Translations under genes and position numbers: made by a program | Shown here: piece after piece, positions 7,989-17,993 of the stretch | How the letters are laid out: each line of letters starts with the position of its first letter | Position numbering within the stretch: position 1 is the stretch's first letter | Notes under the pieces: generated by a model | Seen by the model: only the letters and a program-made list of their open reading frames with translations | Databases searched by the model: none | What the model was told of the DNA's origin: nothing | Assembly: GCA_023375785.1 (NCBI GenBank) | Contig: SZWC01025718.1 | Span: 12,111 to 34,191 of the forward strand | From: Penium margaritaceum | Lineage: Eukaryota; Streptophyta; Zygnematophyceae; Desmidiales; Peniaceae | Length of the DNA: 22,081 nt | Direction: 5' to 3'

Positions 7989-8623
7989 TGAGAAGATGTA
8001 GGGAAGATTCCTAGCAACACTTTCATTGACCAGACATCAGTGCCTGATCAGAGAGTGATGACAGTCACAAGTCATGCACTCAACGGCAAGAGTTTGGCTA
8101 GGGGACACAAGGCAAATTGTCTGAATGATTCAATACCATTTGCAGAGAGAAATGACAAATGACAGGTCCATGGCATAAGTACCTGCCGCGGCGCACAGCG
8201 GTTGTTGCATGCGGCGGTCCAAGAGCTGTCCTAAAACTGGCCCAAAACCACTTTTTGGGCCATAACTCTGCGCACACATGTCAGAATGCTATGCTTTCTG
8301 AACCTAGACGTGCAGAATCACAAGACGGAAGCTACGACTGGTTACATGCATGCATCCATCATCAGATGGTAGACACGCGATGGAAAAACATGCAAATCGG
8401 GCTCATGGCCAGTCCGCCGAGAAACTCCTGCAAGCTACAGAAAAATAGCAGGAAGTCCCGGCAGTGTCCGGGGCTCTGGAACGGTAGTTAGTCAGCTCCG
8501 AGCTGGTAGTCCGCCGCCAGCCGTTGCACCGGTGTCACCAGGACCCGCCTCACGGATCTGCACGAGTATGGACACGGCAGAGTAGTCACAGTAGACTGTA
8601 TAAGAACGTCACAAATCACAACA
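7989..8623 (-). repeat. 5' LTR of the minus-strand copia element
   Basis: This 635-bp LTR is full-length relative to 838-1476. Its inner border is set by the primer-binding site. Its outer border (8623, or 8620 in a shorter reading) is set by loss of similarity with the other LTR. The coding strand would start TGTTGTGAT, a common copia LTR start. Differences from the 3' LTR are mainly C/T and G/A, for example CCCGTTGAC in one and TTTCATTGAC-like sequence in the other. The TATA-like TATTTATG of the 3' LTR reads TACTTATG here. The plus-strand frame at 8159-8491 is a by-product. Confidence 0.93.
8345..8397. promoter_or_regulatory. RY plus octamer-like motif pair in the 5' LTR
   Basis: CATGCATG (8345-8352) and ATGCAAAT (8390-8397) are 45 bases apart start to start, the same spacing as in the inverted LTR at the window start. 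This copy would be the promoter-bearing LTR of the element. Confidence 0.4.
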
Positions 8624-8628
8624 AGTTG
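8624..8628. repeat. Target-site duplication candidate, right copy
   Basis: AGTTG follows the outer CA of the 5' LTR and matches AGATG at 833-837 at four of five positions. Confidence 0.5.
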
Positions 8629-9600
8629 AAATACTAATTTTCATGCCTTCCTTTCCTTAATACACTACTAAGTTTGTGTATCACTTGGCATTGCCATGTG
8701 GAATGGTTAAGCATGTGGTGCATGCTGGTGAAAACACCCTCTGACACCTTGTCCACATGGTAGAGACCACGTCTCAGCCAAGGCAACCATGTTCTTACAC
8801 GTCCTTTGTGATGGCCAACTTCTTTTGTTTTTTTGGAAGTTTCATCTCACCGTAAAATGACTAGCAGCCATTGCATTAGCAGTCGGACCATACATTCACA
8901 AGACGCTTGCTTTCGAGATACAATCATATCAGATGCCCTTGTGATGGTAAGTGGTGTTACTGGAAATTATGGGATTTCATTCCATCAATGGGGATGGGAT
9001 GGCAAACTCCATTGACATTAAACTCATTACCCGTGGTCAAGCAAAATTCTTGAAGCCATAATCAAGCCCGGGGACTCATTATTTGCCCAAAAAATGCACA
9101 TGTTGCCATTTATCCGTCCAAGAGCCTTGGGAAAGCACACATTTGAGAGTCCACTACCAAAAGACAAGCCTCAGGGGTCATAACATGATCTTAGTATCCA
9201 TAGCCATAGATCCATCGGTCATCTACGAAGGTTTCTAAATACTTCTCGACCGTGATCAGAGGTATGGGTAACCATCCACGATCCAGACACTAATCGACAT
9301 GTGTTTTAAGAAAGCTTTTAAAATGACCTTTCTCGGAAACTTGGTTGTCAATGCTTGCATGTGTGTTCACTCGCGAGTTGATGTACAAAACCCTTAAGTC
9401 ACATAGAACACATGAAGAAAATTTATTGTCAACAATCGTTGTTAACAGGCTACAGCAATTCAAATCATTCACAATATGTCTTTTCAGGGCTCTACTAGGG
9501 GAAGAATTTCCACCATTTTTTATTCCAAAATTCTGAAACCATCATCAAGACGTTCACCTTTGAAAGGGTACACTTGACACATTAACAAAATTATACATTC
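8629..9600. other. AT-rich flank without recognisable gene
   Basis: I see no frame with a recognisable motif on either strand. The longest open frames are about 60 codons and look random. The stretch may be old, fully eroded repeat DNA. Confidence 0.5.
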
Positions 9601-9640
9601 TGATGCATTCCACACACTTGCCTCTGGCGGTAGGGGCGCC

Positions 9641-9876
9641 ACCCCCCCCCCCCCCCCCCCCCCCCCCCAAACCAGGCAAAATTTATGGCCAACATGTATT
9701 GGGATCTGTATGTGGTAAGGATGCAAAAGCGTACAAAAATGTACACAGAAAATCTCTGACGTACAAGTTACTTGATTTTTCTCTCTAGCAAATACATTTG
9801 TATTCATGAAGGGACTCCCCCTCCAACACACCCCCACATTCATTCTTCCAATACAGTTTTTGCATGTAGGGGGGGT
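9641..9876. mobile_element. Short C-rich inverted-repeat element, copy A
   Basis: The left end is A followed by 27 C residues, then a core CAAAATTTATGGCC with ATGTATTGG. The right end, read on the other strand, is ACCCCCCC followed by TGCAAAAACTGTATTGG. The two ends share the layout C-tract, CAAAA, TGTATTGG, so they behave as terminal inverted repeats of a roughly 236-bp unit. No convincing target duplication was found. It is assigned to the same family as copy B on shared end sequence. Confidence 0.4.
9642..9668. repeat. 27-base C homopolymer
   Basis: There are 27 uninterrupted C residues; the other strand is a G run. The exact length is likely unreliable in any assembly. The Pro- and Gly-rich short frames over it are artefacts. 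Confidence 0.95.
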
Positions 9877-9917
9877 CCAGTTGCCAGCATTTTAGCGTCA
9901 TCTCCGGCTGACCCCCC

Positions 9918-10351
9918 ACCCCTCCGCAACACCAAAAAGTGTATTGGGTGAATGTATTGGAAGGTGAATGGCACAAAATACGAGAATCAAGAGGCTCATG
10001 TACGCCAGTGAACAAACTGAAAGCCACCCACGAAGATGTTTCATGCATCGATCCGACCTCGTTGATAGACGAAACATTCCTAAATGGACCTTGTACACTC
10101 GACGCAAACCCAGCCTAATTTCATGCAATAAATGTCTTGAGTTGTGCGAACCATGACTGCCTCCCCACCCGCACTCTGCTCCGATTCTGTATAATGTGAG
10201 TGTATTGTTGCGTGTGTCTTGTGGATGGTGAAACAAGTACACGAATGTACGTACATAGTTCGGTCTCTCAAAGCTTTTTGAACTTCTTCAACCACCATAC
10301 GCATACACTGTCCAATACATTTGTCCAAGACACTTTTGCATTAGGAGGGGT
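9918..10351. mobile_element. Short C-rich inverted-repeat element, copy B (MITE-like)
   Basis: The left end starts ACCCCTCC and, after about ten bases, reads AAAGTGTATTGGGTGAATG then TATTGGA. The right end, on the other strand, starts ACCCCTCC, then AAAGTGTCTTGGACAAATG then TATTGGA. This gives imperfect terminal inverted repeats of about 40 bp around a roughly 430-bp unit. An internal segment at 10159-10212 (CTCCCCACCCGCA with GTGAGTGTATTG) resembles the ends again. It has no coding capacity and no clear target duplication. It is most like a non-autonomous DNA transposon, but the superfamily cannot be named. Confidence 0.5.
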
Positions 10352-10383
10352 AGGAATTACATGCGTCTAGCCATAACTCTGAT

Positions 10384-10430
10384 AACTCCCCCCCAAAACA
10401 TCGGAAAGTGTATTGGACGAATGTATCTGT
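10384..10430 (+). repeat. Isolated end-repeat of the same C-rich family
   Basis: CTCCCCCCC followed by AAAGTGTATTGGACGAATG repeats the left end of copy B in direct orientation, with no inverted partner seen downstream. It may be a truncated third copy. Confidence 0.45.
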
Positions 10431-12767
10431 GAAAGAACGTCGCAAAGTATCGGATATGGTATGAACTTGTTCATCTATGAACACCACTCAAAACAAATAA
10501 GTCAAACAACAAAAGTAAAGAGCAAGGCTGTGTATGTACTCTTTTTCATTTTGTCGGTGATTGCGAGTCATTATTCAATCACACGCAGATGCGCATTCAC
10601 CCTTGAGAGAATTTTTGCTAATAACTATTCGCTTTCTTCATTCGGGTCGACTTGACTCTTCTCGAGGTCAAAACTCATATTTTTATTATAAATTTTAGTT
10701 TAACCACCAGATAACATTGTGGATGTTGTACATGTAAGAGAAACTTTGTATTTCAGGACACTATAAACAACAGCCAATGTACGTTGCATGTATCCTACTC
10801 GTTCAAGAATCCACTATCCGATGGCAAGAAGACTTTACGTAGTGAAAATACATGATCTTGGTCGATGAAACCTTGCCATCCATAGAGGCATGTGTATCGA
10901 CGAACGGATGTCCTCTGTAGATGTATCAACAAACATCATAAGGAAGCAGAACAGATCCTTGCATTAAATTTGTCCGCAAAGAGCTGTGGTTCAAAAGCCA
11001 AAGCTCCACAACCGCCGGCAATAAATGCATCTTGACTGTTATGTGAGTGGTTTTTGCTTGTGTCGATAAAAGAGGTCATATTGTTGGCACGGGTATTGGT
11101 TTTTTTGCTATGTTTATAGGTTTCGTAGCATAAAGGCAAACATAATCATGGCCATCTTGTAGTAGAATGATATAACAATATGTCCATGTTTTCAAGTATA
11201 TTGTGTACAGAACTTCATGTAACTACTTTCACTCAATCCAAGTTCCTTGAAATTTATTCTCACCTCAAGAACAAATGATTTCATGTGTGTTTTTCATTGA
11301 ATGCCAAATAAAATTCGATCCTCAAACTACCAAATTTCTTACCACCTTCCTCAAAATGCACACTTCTGATGTACAGAGTAAGTACTGTGTATTTGTTTTG
11401 GATGAGTGGTCATAAATGCGTGAAGTTTTCATCATAGACATAACCAACGCAATGACTGGGTTTACTTGACTTCACGTAGAGCACAATGTAGGTATGATTA
11501 TGCACATGACAGACAATGTATCCACAAGTACAGAAAAAACACGATGATTCATCTCAACATGTGAAGAATGTTTGACATACACCAACTTTTGGATTTGAAC
11601 ACTGCTAAAAGTTCTTGTGTGGTTCAGAAACTTGAGGTTACATTCGCAAGGGATCAAGATCTATAAGATTACATACTGGCTGAAGAAGTTTCACTCATGG
11701 GAAGAAAAAAATCTATTGGCAACATTTGAGGTGAGAGGAGGGTGGTGATTAAAAACCCAGTGCATCACTACTCCTCACCTAAATATTATCCAGTGCCATG
11801 TTTTAATGAGGCTATACCAATTGGAGTAGTTGTGTCGTTCTTGCATGTTTTACACCAGTGGCCAAAACACGACCACATCATTCTTTGACTGTTGCATTTC
11901 AATCGGAGTGGTCAAGTTCGCCAGTTATAAAGCTATTTGAAAGATGGTTTCTGCCATTGCGTAGCCAATGCACTGAAATTCCAACATGCCTAAAGGACAT
12001 AGTTTGAAACTGGTTTCATACATCTGAACATTGAGGTTTTTTCATGAAACAAAGCATTTTGTGCAATGCAAATTAAGCATCTCACCCAAGGATTATATTC
12101 GAGTGACCTTGAGTGCAAATGGAAATTTACTTAGTGTTCAAGAATTTCACAACACAAGAGACGAGGGCAAGTAAGTGTAAAGTGAAAATCATCTTGAAAC
12201 TCATATCCATATATTCAATGAATTTGCTCTTTTTTTTTACCTTTTGATAATGTACTTGAACACGAGCTTCTAAGCGAAACAACAACTAGCCAAGCGCAAA
12301 TCTATTAATCAAGAGAATGAACAGAGACAAAGAAAAATTTCAATCTTTATCCTCTCAAGTAGATAAAGGACAAAATGAAAGGCAGAATTGTCCAAAAACC
12401 ACAAATGTTCATTCCTCATGTCTTGCATAAAAAACTCACAAAATATTATGCATTGACCACCAAACTCTGACAATGGATATGTGTTTAGTTAACACCACCA
12501 CCACCCCGTGCTCTTCAAAATCACCGCCTCATCCTGCAAAAGACCAGTTTTGGGCATAATGCTCTAGGTAAACACAAGAAGCCTAAAAATTCCTACTAGG
12601 ACCCCTCATTTTGTCTAGTTTGAATAGGAATAATAGCCACCGAGATCAAGGCCGTAGGGTCAGTTGGAATATCATCAATTGTCAATTATGTGACACCACT
12701 AACACACGACCTGGTTTTCTTTCCATTTAGCATTAGCAGTCGACCTTTGTTACTTCTAACACCTATC
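10431..12767. other. AT-rich DNA without recognisable gene
   Basis: Open frames here are at most about 80 codons and show no family signature. The only structure I can point to is the hairpin at 11729-11780. This reads as eroded intergenic DNA. Confidence 0.5.
11729..11780. repeat. Short imperfect hairpin
   Basis: The left arm AGGTGAGAGGAGGGTGGTGAT (11729-11749, 21 bases, given here only as AGGTGAGAGGAG and GGTGGTGAT parts) pairs with ATCACTACTCCTCACCT (11764-11780) with a few mismatches and bulges, across a loop of about 14 bases. It could be a small transcript fold or the relic of a foldback element. It is not followed by a T run that would suggest a terminator. Confidence 0.4.
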
Positions 12768-13296
12768 TCATCTTAAGATATTGATGAGATTCATGTACGC
12801 TCTCAGATCCCAACTTGTTTGAGAGGAGCAAGTCTCCAATTGACCACATCTCCCCCTTGAGAGGAGGCCCACCAACGGAATCTCATTGAGGAGGATGTAC
12901 GCTATGGGGAGATTTGCATGTTTCTTAGCAAGGTTTAGTGTCTCACGTAGATAGAGGATGTCTCCTTGCATGCCAACACCATAGTACCAACTCTCTTCTA
13001 AACACTCGAAACCCCATCCTTTTAGCTCCCTTCTCCTCTGATATTGTAAGAGCAGAGTCGCGTAAGAAATGCCTCCATTTCCAATGTAAACCGATTCTCC
13101 TTTCTGAATTTTGAACGATATGAGTATAATGGTGTGATCTAAGGTACTCACACTCCCCTAGAAGAGGATGTTTGAAGACAAAATCCACTGTTACAATGAT
13201 TCTACAAAAACTACACGCACCGAACGTTGTGAGAGTTGGAGAAATTTGATAGTCCATGAAATATTTCACATTTCTCCAATTGAATGCGGCTAACAA
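12768..13296 (-). other. Two overlapping unrecognised open frames
   Basis: The minus strand holds a 127-codon frame (12768-13151) and a 117-codon frame (12943-13296) overlapping in different phases. These are the longest open stretches outside the copia element. Neither shows a domain, signal peptide or membrane segment that I recognise, and no splice context is obvious. One could be a degraded exon or transposon fragment shifted by one indel. They may equally be chance in a locally less stop-rich stretch. Confidence 0.2.
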
Positions 13297-14089
13297 TTTC
13301 CTCTATGTTAAAAATATAACCATCACCAAGGAGGTTTATAAGATGAATGTAGTGACCAAATCTCATGTTTTCTTAAGTTAGCAAAAATGGACGAATGGAG
13401 GCTGACACAAAACAAAACCAGAATGATAAAAAACAACGTAACAAAACTAAAAAAGAATCATCCAACAAAGAATGCACCAGTCGATGAAATAATTAAGTAC
13501 TTGTGTTTTAGGTATTTGAACACTTTGACTCATGCGAGCTTAAACAACCAAAGCTTATGGTTTTAGTTGGTGTCGTTGAGTAGTACATGGTGCATACCAA
13601 GCATTGAGCATGTTGCACACCGGACTCTAACTAACCATTACCCAAAGGTCTATACAATGGTTTTTAAGGTATGAATATTTGCAAAACAACCTTGCACGTA
13701 CAAGGAAAACCAAAAATCAGCAAAGCCAAGAAAGAAACTAGAGGTATGTATTTTGATAATTTGGAGACTTTGATCATCTATAGGGATAAAATTGGTGGAA
13801 ACATCTGAGGTGGATTTTACATGAAGGTGTAGAAATATCCAGGCTTAAAAGGAAAACTATGCATTTATTGGACGGAAATTCCACAAAGATCCCCAAAGTA
13901 TTCATAATGATCAAACTTGCATCCGACCAGTATCTACTCTTACAAATTTACGACTCGTGAAACCATGACTCTTGTGGGAGACATGTTGTATCTTCTTTAA
14001 TAATTATGGTGCGAATATTTTTAAACTCAAATACCTTGCTCCCTTTGTACAAGAAAGGATCTCTAGTATGAAACATGGTACATCTCCTA
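13297..14089. other. AT-rich DNA, possibly the eroded upstream pol of the plus-strand copia
   Basis: Integrase and the first half of RT of the remnant at 14090-15350 would be expected here. I could not find the zinc finger, the DDE residues or the NGVAER-type block in any plus frame. It is either eroded beyond recognition or deleted. Confidence 0.35.
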
Positions 14090-15350
14090 CTGTGATACAG
14101 AAGAGCAAAGATGAGGGAATCAAATCATCCATATGTACACTATTCCATGTACAGCCATGTGGAGTGAAACAAGCACCATCATTCGTTCATTGAACGTTTT
14201 ATTTAATGAGAAGGATCAAAGCTACGGTTACTTAATGATTTCAGCTCACCGATATGTGTAATAAGATTATTCCCATTGATGTAACCACCAAACAGGTAAC
14301 CTTTTATAATCCTCTTCTAAAAGCACTAGAAATCATCTTCAAAGGAGGATGGTGTTTCTTGTATGGTACCAACACATATGTACTGTCTTTGGTTTGAGTT
14401 ATAGGGTTCAGGTTTTTTTTTAAGTATGATTAAGCAGTTGTTTGGATTAAGGGTGAGGAATTCCTTAAGATGTGTGAAGAGACGTCCACACACCATAACT
14501 AGTGGGAAAATTGCATAACCATAGCAGTCATTGGCTTTCATAAAATGAGACAAGGGCAATGTTTGTTGAAAGTGGTACTTGTCTTTTACAAAGTGTTAAC
14601 GTCAGATTTCATGTACACTCCGTGTTTTATTGTATCATAAGAATTAAGATAATGACCACATGTTTTGATCTATGTTCTGGTTTGGAGGATTTTGAACACA
14701 AGTAAGGTCAATACCTGGTACATGTTGTCATCACTGCATGTAGGTACTTACAAAGGACAAGAATGTTGTCGGACTAGATTGGAGGTAAAAGTGTCTTTAA
14801 TAGATCACAGCACATATGTACAAGGAAACATAATCACACTCCAATATCAGATGAGATTGAAATGAAAGTCCTATTTCAAGGGGTGCAACGGCACTATAGT
14901 ATGCTAGGATGAGCATGGAGGGAAAAGGTATTCCATGCCCATGAATCTGTTTATCACGTGCTATGAATCACATGTGTTTAAACACATCATTAAATAATTC
15001 ACACAAGGCATAATCTTATAATTGAATGCCAATATGCATGCTCTTCCCCGTCCTTGACATTTCCTTTATTAAAAAAAGGAACTTATCCTCTAACATTATT
15101 TGGAAGGGTATGAGTAGTCATTTGTTAGGAGTTTCTGCCTTTGAGGTAGAACATGTCGCGTCGTATGGGATCTCCTTACATTGGTGGCTTGTACACTACT
15201 AATCTATGTGTGAAGACAACAACTTTGAGATCATGCCTTTGGTGCGGGGAGACAACAAAGTTTGCATTGGCAGGCACTAGTGTACAACACGTGGTTATGT
15301 AACATGGGTGAACAACATACTACATCTCATCACAAGTTGTCTCTTCATTA
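14090..15350 (+). pseudogene. Highly decayed second Ty1/copia RT and RNase H
   Basis: This is recognised by motif order across shifting plus frames. PCGVKQAPS at about 14154-14180 corresponds to the YGLKQAPR block. PISDEIEMKVLFQG (14841-14882), followed by HYSML, corresponds to the SDEE..M..VPY..SLMYAM block of plant copia RTs. KHIIK-stop-FTQG near 14975-15010 corresponds to KRILRYLKGT. RNase H follows with NIIWKGMSSH from 15092, SAFEVEHVASYG, WWL and GDNKVCI. The intervals from Trp to the first Glu (14) and from Glu to Asp (36 residues) equal those of intact copia RNase H. A +1 shift then gives LAG..VQHVV and a TTYYIS stretch like NPVQHxRTKHIDTRYHFI. No YVDD remnant was found. Frameshifts and stops show it is long dead and older than the minus-strand element. 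Confidence 0.62.
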
Positions 15351-17529
15351 GCCGAATGGGTTTGTCCCAGTCTTGAGTGCTAACTGTCATCACTAAATTC
15401 CAATGTGTTTCCACGTGGTAGGTAGCATGTTGTTTTACCACAAAATATTAGCTACAAGAGATCTTGTGGCAATGTGTTCATCACACATGTCACAAAAATT
15501 ATTCCTTTATTTCTTCTAATCTGATTACAAATTCATGGTGCATACACGTGGTAAACACATGACATAAGATGCATGGCCATACAATCAAATTGAACTCCAC
15601 AAATGGTTCCATGTTGTCGAGGGAGAATGTGAAATCAAAGTGATAATGCATGTCGAAGACCTAGTCCTTAAGTTCCTTTGCAACGTTCAACATTGTTGTT
15701 GTCACCAAATGCCAAACCCTTGTGAGTTTCTGGATGAGATTCGGCAAGCATGCATAGTTCTGCACATTTGAATCCATGCACATGTGATTTTTTTAGCATG
15801 AGATCCATAATTCATAAGATATCGTGAACAATGCTCTTGAAAAGGAGGTTATTTTTAGCATCACAGGACTAACTATAATTGTGCTTTGCATGATGTTGTA
15901 CTTCTTCTACATCTAAGCACACTTTTCCTTTCCATATGATTTATTGTTGGAGTAGAGAACAGATGGATCGATGAAAACAATATTTGTGACTATGTCAATG
16001 TATGAGATTATACGACCTTGTATCCTGGACAAAGCGCATGTGCACATATTGGAAACAAGGCAGTTAGAAGGTGGTAAATGTGAAGTGCCCTAAGCACTTT
16101 ATAGAGGTGGTTGATTTTGTGTACACGTACGGATTGCTCGTCTACTCGTTCAAGGTCCCCATAGACCAGTGACAGTTGCGACCACATTGTGTTGTCGTTG
16201 GTAGAACAATTACTATTGATGTTACCCATGGAGATACTATATCCTTGTCATAATGTTGTCTTTCGGGAGTCCAATGGGGGTGTTCACAAATTCAAAGGAA
16301 GGGGAGTATCCTTAACTTCTATGTGGAATGGAACTGTCATCGATGACAAGAATGGACTTGAATGGGTCATGTGTGTATGTCATATTTTGAGCAAGACTTG
16401 TGAACGGGAAGTGTTGTACCATTCTCTTTATCTACTATTACAAAGATAGTAATAGGATGGTACAGAGATAGTAAATAGATTGGAAATCATCCATGTGGAT
16501 GCATGATGGTTCGACTATAATGGTATAAGTCCATATGAGTGGAGTTGTTTTGAGTGTCGTACATGGATTTCCTGTATTGAGCTATTGTAAACTATAGTGA
16601 CCAATGGCAAGAGGAACATTGGAGGAGAGAGACATTGGTGTTGAAGGAGATAGAGTACTGTCAAGGTATATTGAGTTCAACAAGGTGTAACACTCAAGTT
16701 CTCATTACCTTCGAACTTTTGTGTGAAATCCTTTTAACTATGAGTAATAAGATGATAGGAAGCTTGGACTTGAATAGTTCGCATGTGCATTGGTACTTGC
16801 ATGAGGTAGCGAGTATTCTCTTCAAATGATACCTTGAACACAAAGGAGTCCATTGTTTTCATCATTTTTTTTGTTTTCAAATGGTTGACACCATGAATCT
16901 ACGCGATCAATAACTTTATTGGACATGCAAGAAGTTGGATCATTTAGTGTGCAACAGTCAAAACTGACAACAACTCGCCGAAGTGGGGGGTCAGAGTATA
17001 AAATCAAGGATTTGGGAAATGGAAAAGAAGAGGAGTAGACAGCAAGGCTCATGTCCGATCAAAATGTTCTGCAAAAACCAATCTTCCATGTAGGCGGCTT
17101 CCATCACCGTAAACAAGGATACTTGAGATTGCAAGTTTAACAAAGGGTACGTGGACAACCAAACGGCAATACTAATAGGAGTACATCCGTGGGGTTGTAA
17201 AAGCTATTGAACAGTACCGGTAGTACTCGATGTAGGGGCATCTTAAAGTGTAATAAGCAACAACATGGCTCAAACGTCGGGATTCTAGACCAAACCTGGA
17301 ATTTTTAAGGTGAAATTTTCTATAGATGACCTTAGATTTGCCGAGTTTGCCAACCACTCACACGGCGAATTTGAGATTGAAACAACGCAACTTACTTAGC
17401 AAGCGACCAAAAAATCATCCACCTATAGCAGAATCCGTATGTTGACTCGAGCAACGGATTGGCCTATGGGAGCATCTTTAGCGGAAAACGACATCCGCCT
17501 TGAGCAACCCACTACGCAACAACAATTAT
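15351..17529. other. Unassigned AT-rich DNA, possible gag/protease of the gypsy element
   Basis: By position, the gag and protease of the plus-strand gypsy element should lie here, but I cannot demonstrate either. A stretch near 16880-16990 (MVDT followed by KKLDHLVCNSQN) has a weak look of a retroviral protease (D-S/T-G, then KKLGL..C.SQ), but the Gly after D-T is absent. The 86-codon frame at 16189-16449 shows no recognised domain. No zinc knuckle was found. Confidence 0.3.
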
Positions 17530-17986
17530 AGGAAGAAGCAAAAACTGGAGGAGTAGAGGACGTTGTAGCAGCCACAAAATGCCAACCGGTATCTCTAGGC
17601 ATTGCAAAGAGGTACCTAAAATGCGGATCTCCAATGTGGCTAGTCCACGTGGAGGTAAGGGAAGCAAAAGGAGTTACAGTTCTCAACGCGACGACATTAA
17701 CATCAACACCCAAAAGGTTCACAACAGTACCAAAGGCGTTTCCAAGACTCATCGAGGTGTTTGAAGGGGTTTTCTTGACGAACGGTCCTCAGAGCAACCT
17801 CTACACCAAAACATTAACCATCACGTAGAGCTGAAGGCATGATTTAGACGGACGATAATGGAAACCTGTGAGATGAGAAATAACAAGCTTACCAATCTCT
17901 CGAAGCCTCTAGACAAGATGCTTTATTGAGGGTTTGTTTGACCTTCCACGTCACCGTACATACCACGAGTACTTTTTGTGAAAAGG
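17530..17986 (+). pseudogene. Gypsy pol: pre-RT linker and start of RT
   Basis: One frame reads VSLGIAKRYLKCGSPMWLVH from 17588. It resembles the linker between protease and RT in chromoviruses (SAKQLKRxLRKG..xxAVxV). PRLIEVFEGVFL at about 17739-17775 corresponds to the LL.EF.DVFP block that opens RT. After a frameshift, LHQNINHHVEL corresponds to LPP.R.IDH.IDL, and FVK near 17973 to the VLFVKKKDG strand. The remainder of RT resumes at 18513 after an insertion. No catalytic residues fall in this part. Confidence 0.55.
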
Positions 17987-17993
17987 ATAGTAT
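17987..17993 (+). repeat. Left target-duplication candidate of the RT insertion
   Basis: ATAGTAT precedes the left terminal repeat. ACGGTAT (18506-18512) follows the right one. Five of seven bases match and both differences are transitions. The right copy read after AAGG restores Lys-Asp-Gly, the conserved KKDG position of gypsy RT. A 2-bp TA duplication is an alternative reading. Confidence 0.4.

Larger units (their letters stand above)
838..8623 (-). mobile_element. Ty1/copia LTR retrotransposon, structurally complete, coding-dead
   Basis: The element runs right to left: 5' LTR (7989-8623), primer-binding site (7978-7988), leader, gag, protease, integrase, reverse transcriptase, RNase H, 3' LTR (838-1476). 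Integrase upstream of reverse transcriptase is the diagnostic copia order. Both LTRs begin TG and end CA, and a 4/5-matching 5-bp duplication flanks the element. The polypurine tract next to the 3' LTR is weak: minus-strand ATGGGTGAG at about 1477-1485 contains two T residues. The coding region carries many stops and at least two frameshifts, so the copy is not autonomous. It is clearly GC-richer than the DNA to its right. LTR divergence is mostly transitions, often at CpG, as expected of old methylated plant repeats. Confidence 0.93.

Noticed and set aside
8159..8491. 110-codon frame, with a sister frame at 1008-1340
   Set aside because: Both lie at the same place in the two LTRs, antisense to the element. 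They are open by chance and shared by descent.
14592..14630. AGTGTTAACGTC followed by GTACACT, similar to the gypsy 3' LTR start
   Set aside because: Similarity stops after about 25 bases, and a 1-kb LTR here would overlap the copia RT/RNase H remnant.
15640..15690. IMHVEDLVL, like a YVDD-type RT active site
   Set aside because: It lies downstream of the plus-strand RNase H, where RT is not expected, and no flanking RT motif supports it.
16880..16990. Gypsy aspartic protease (MVDT ... KKLDHLVCNSQN)
   Set aside because: The catalytic Asp-Ser/Thr-Gly triad is incomplete and no second motif follows, so it is not called as a feature.
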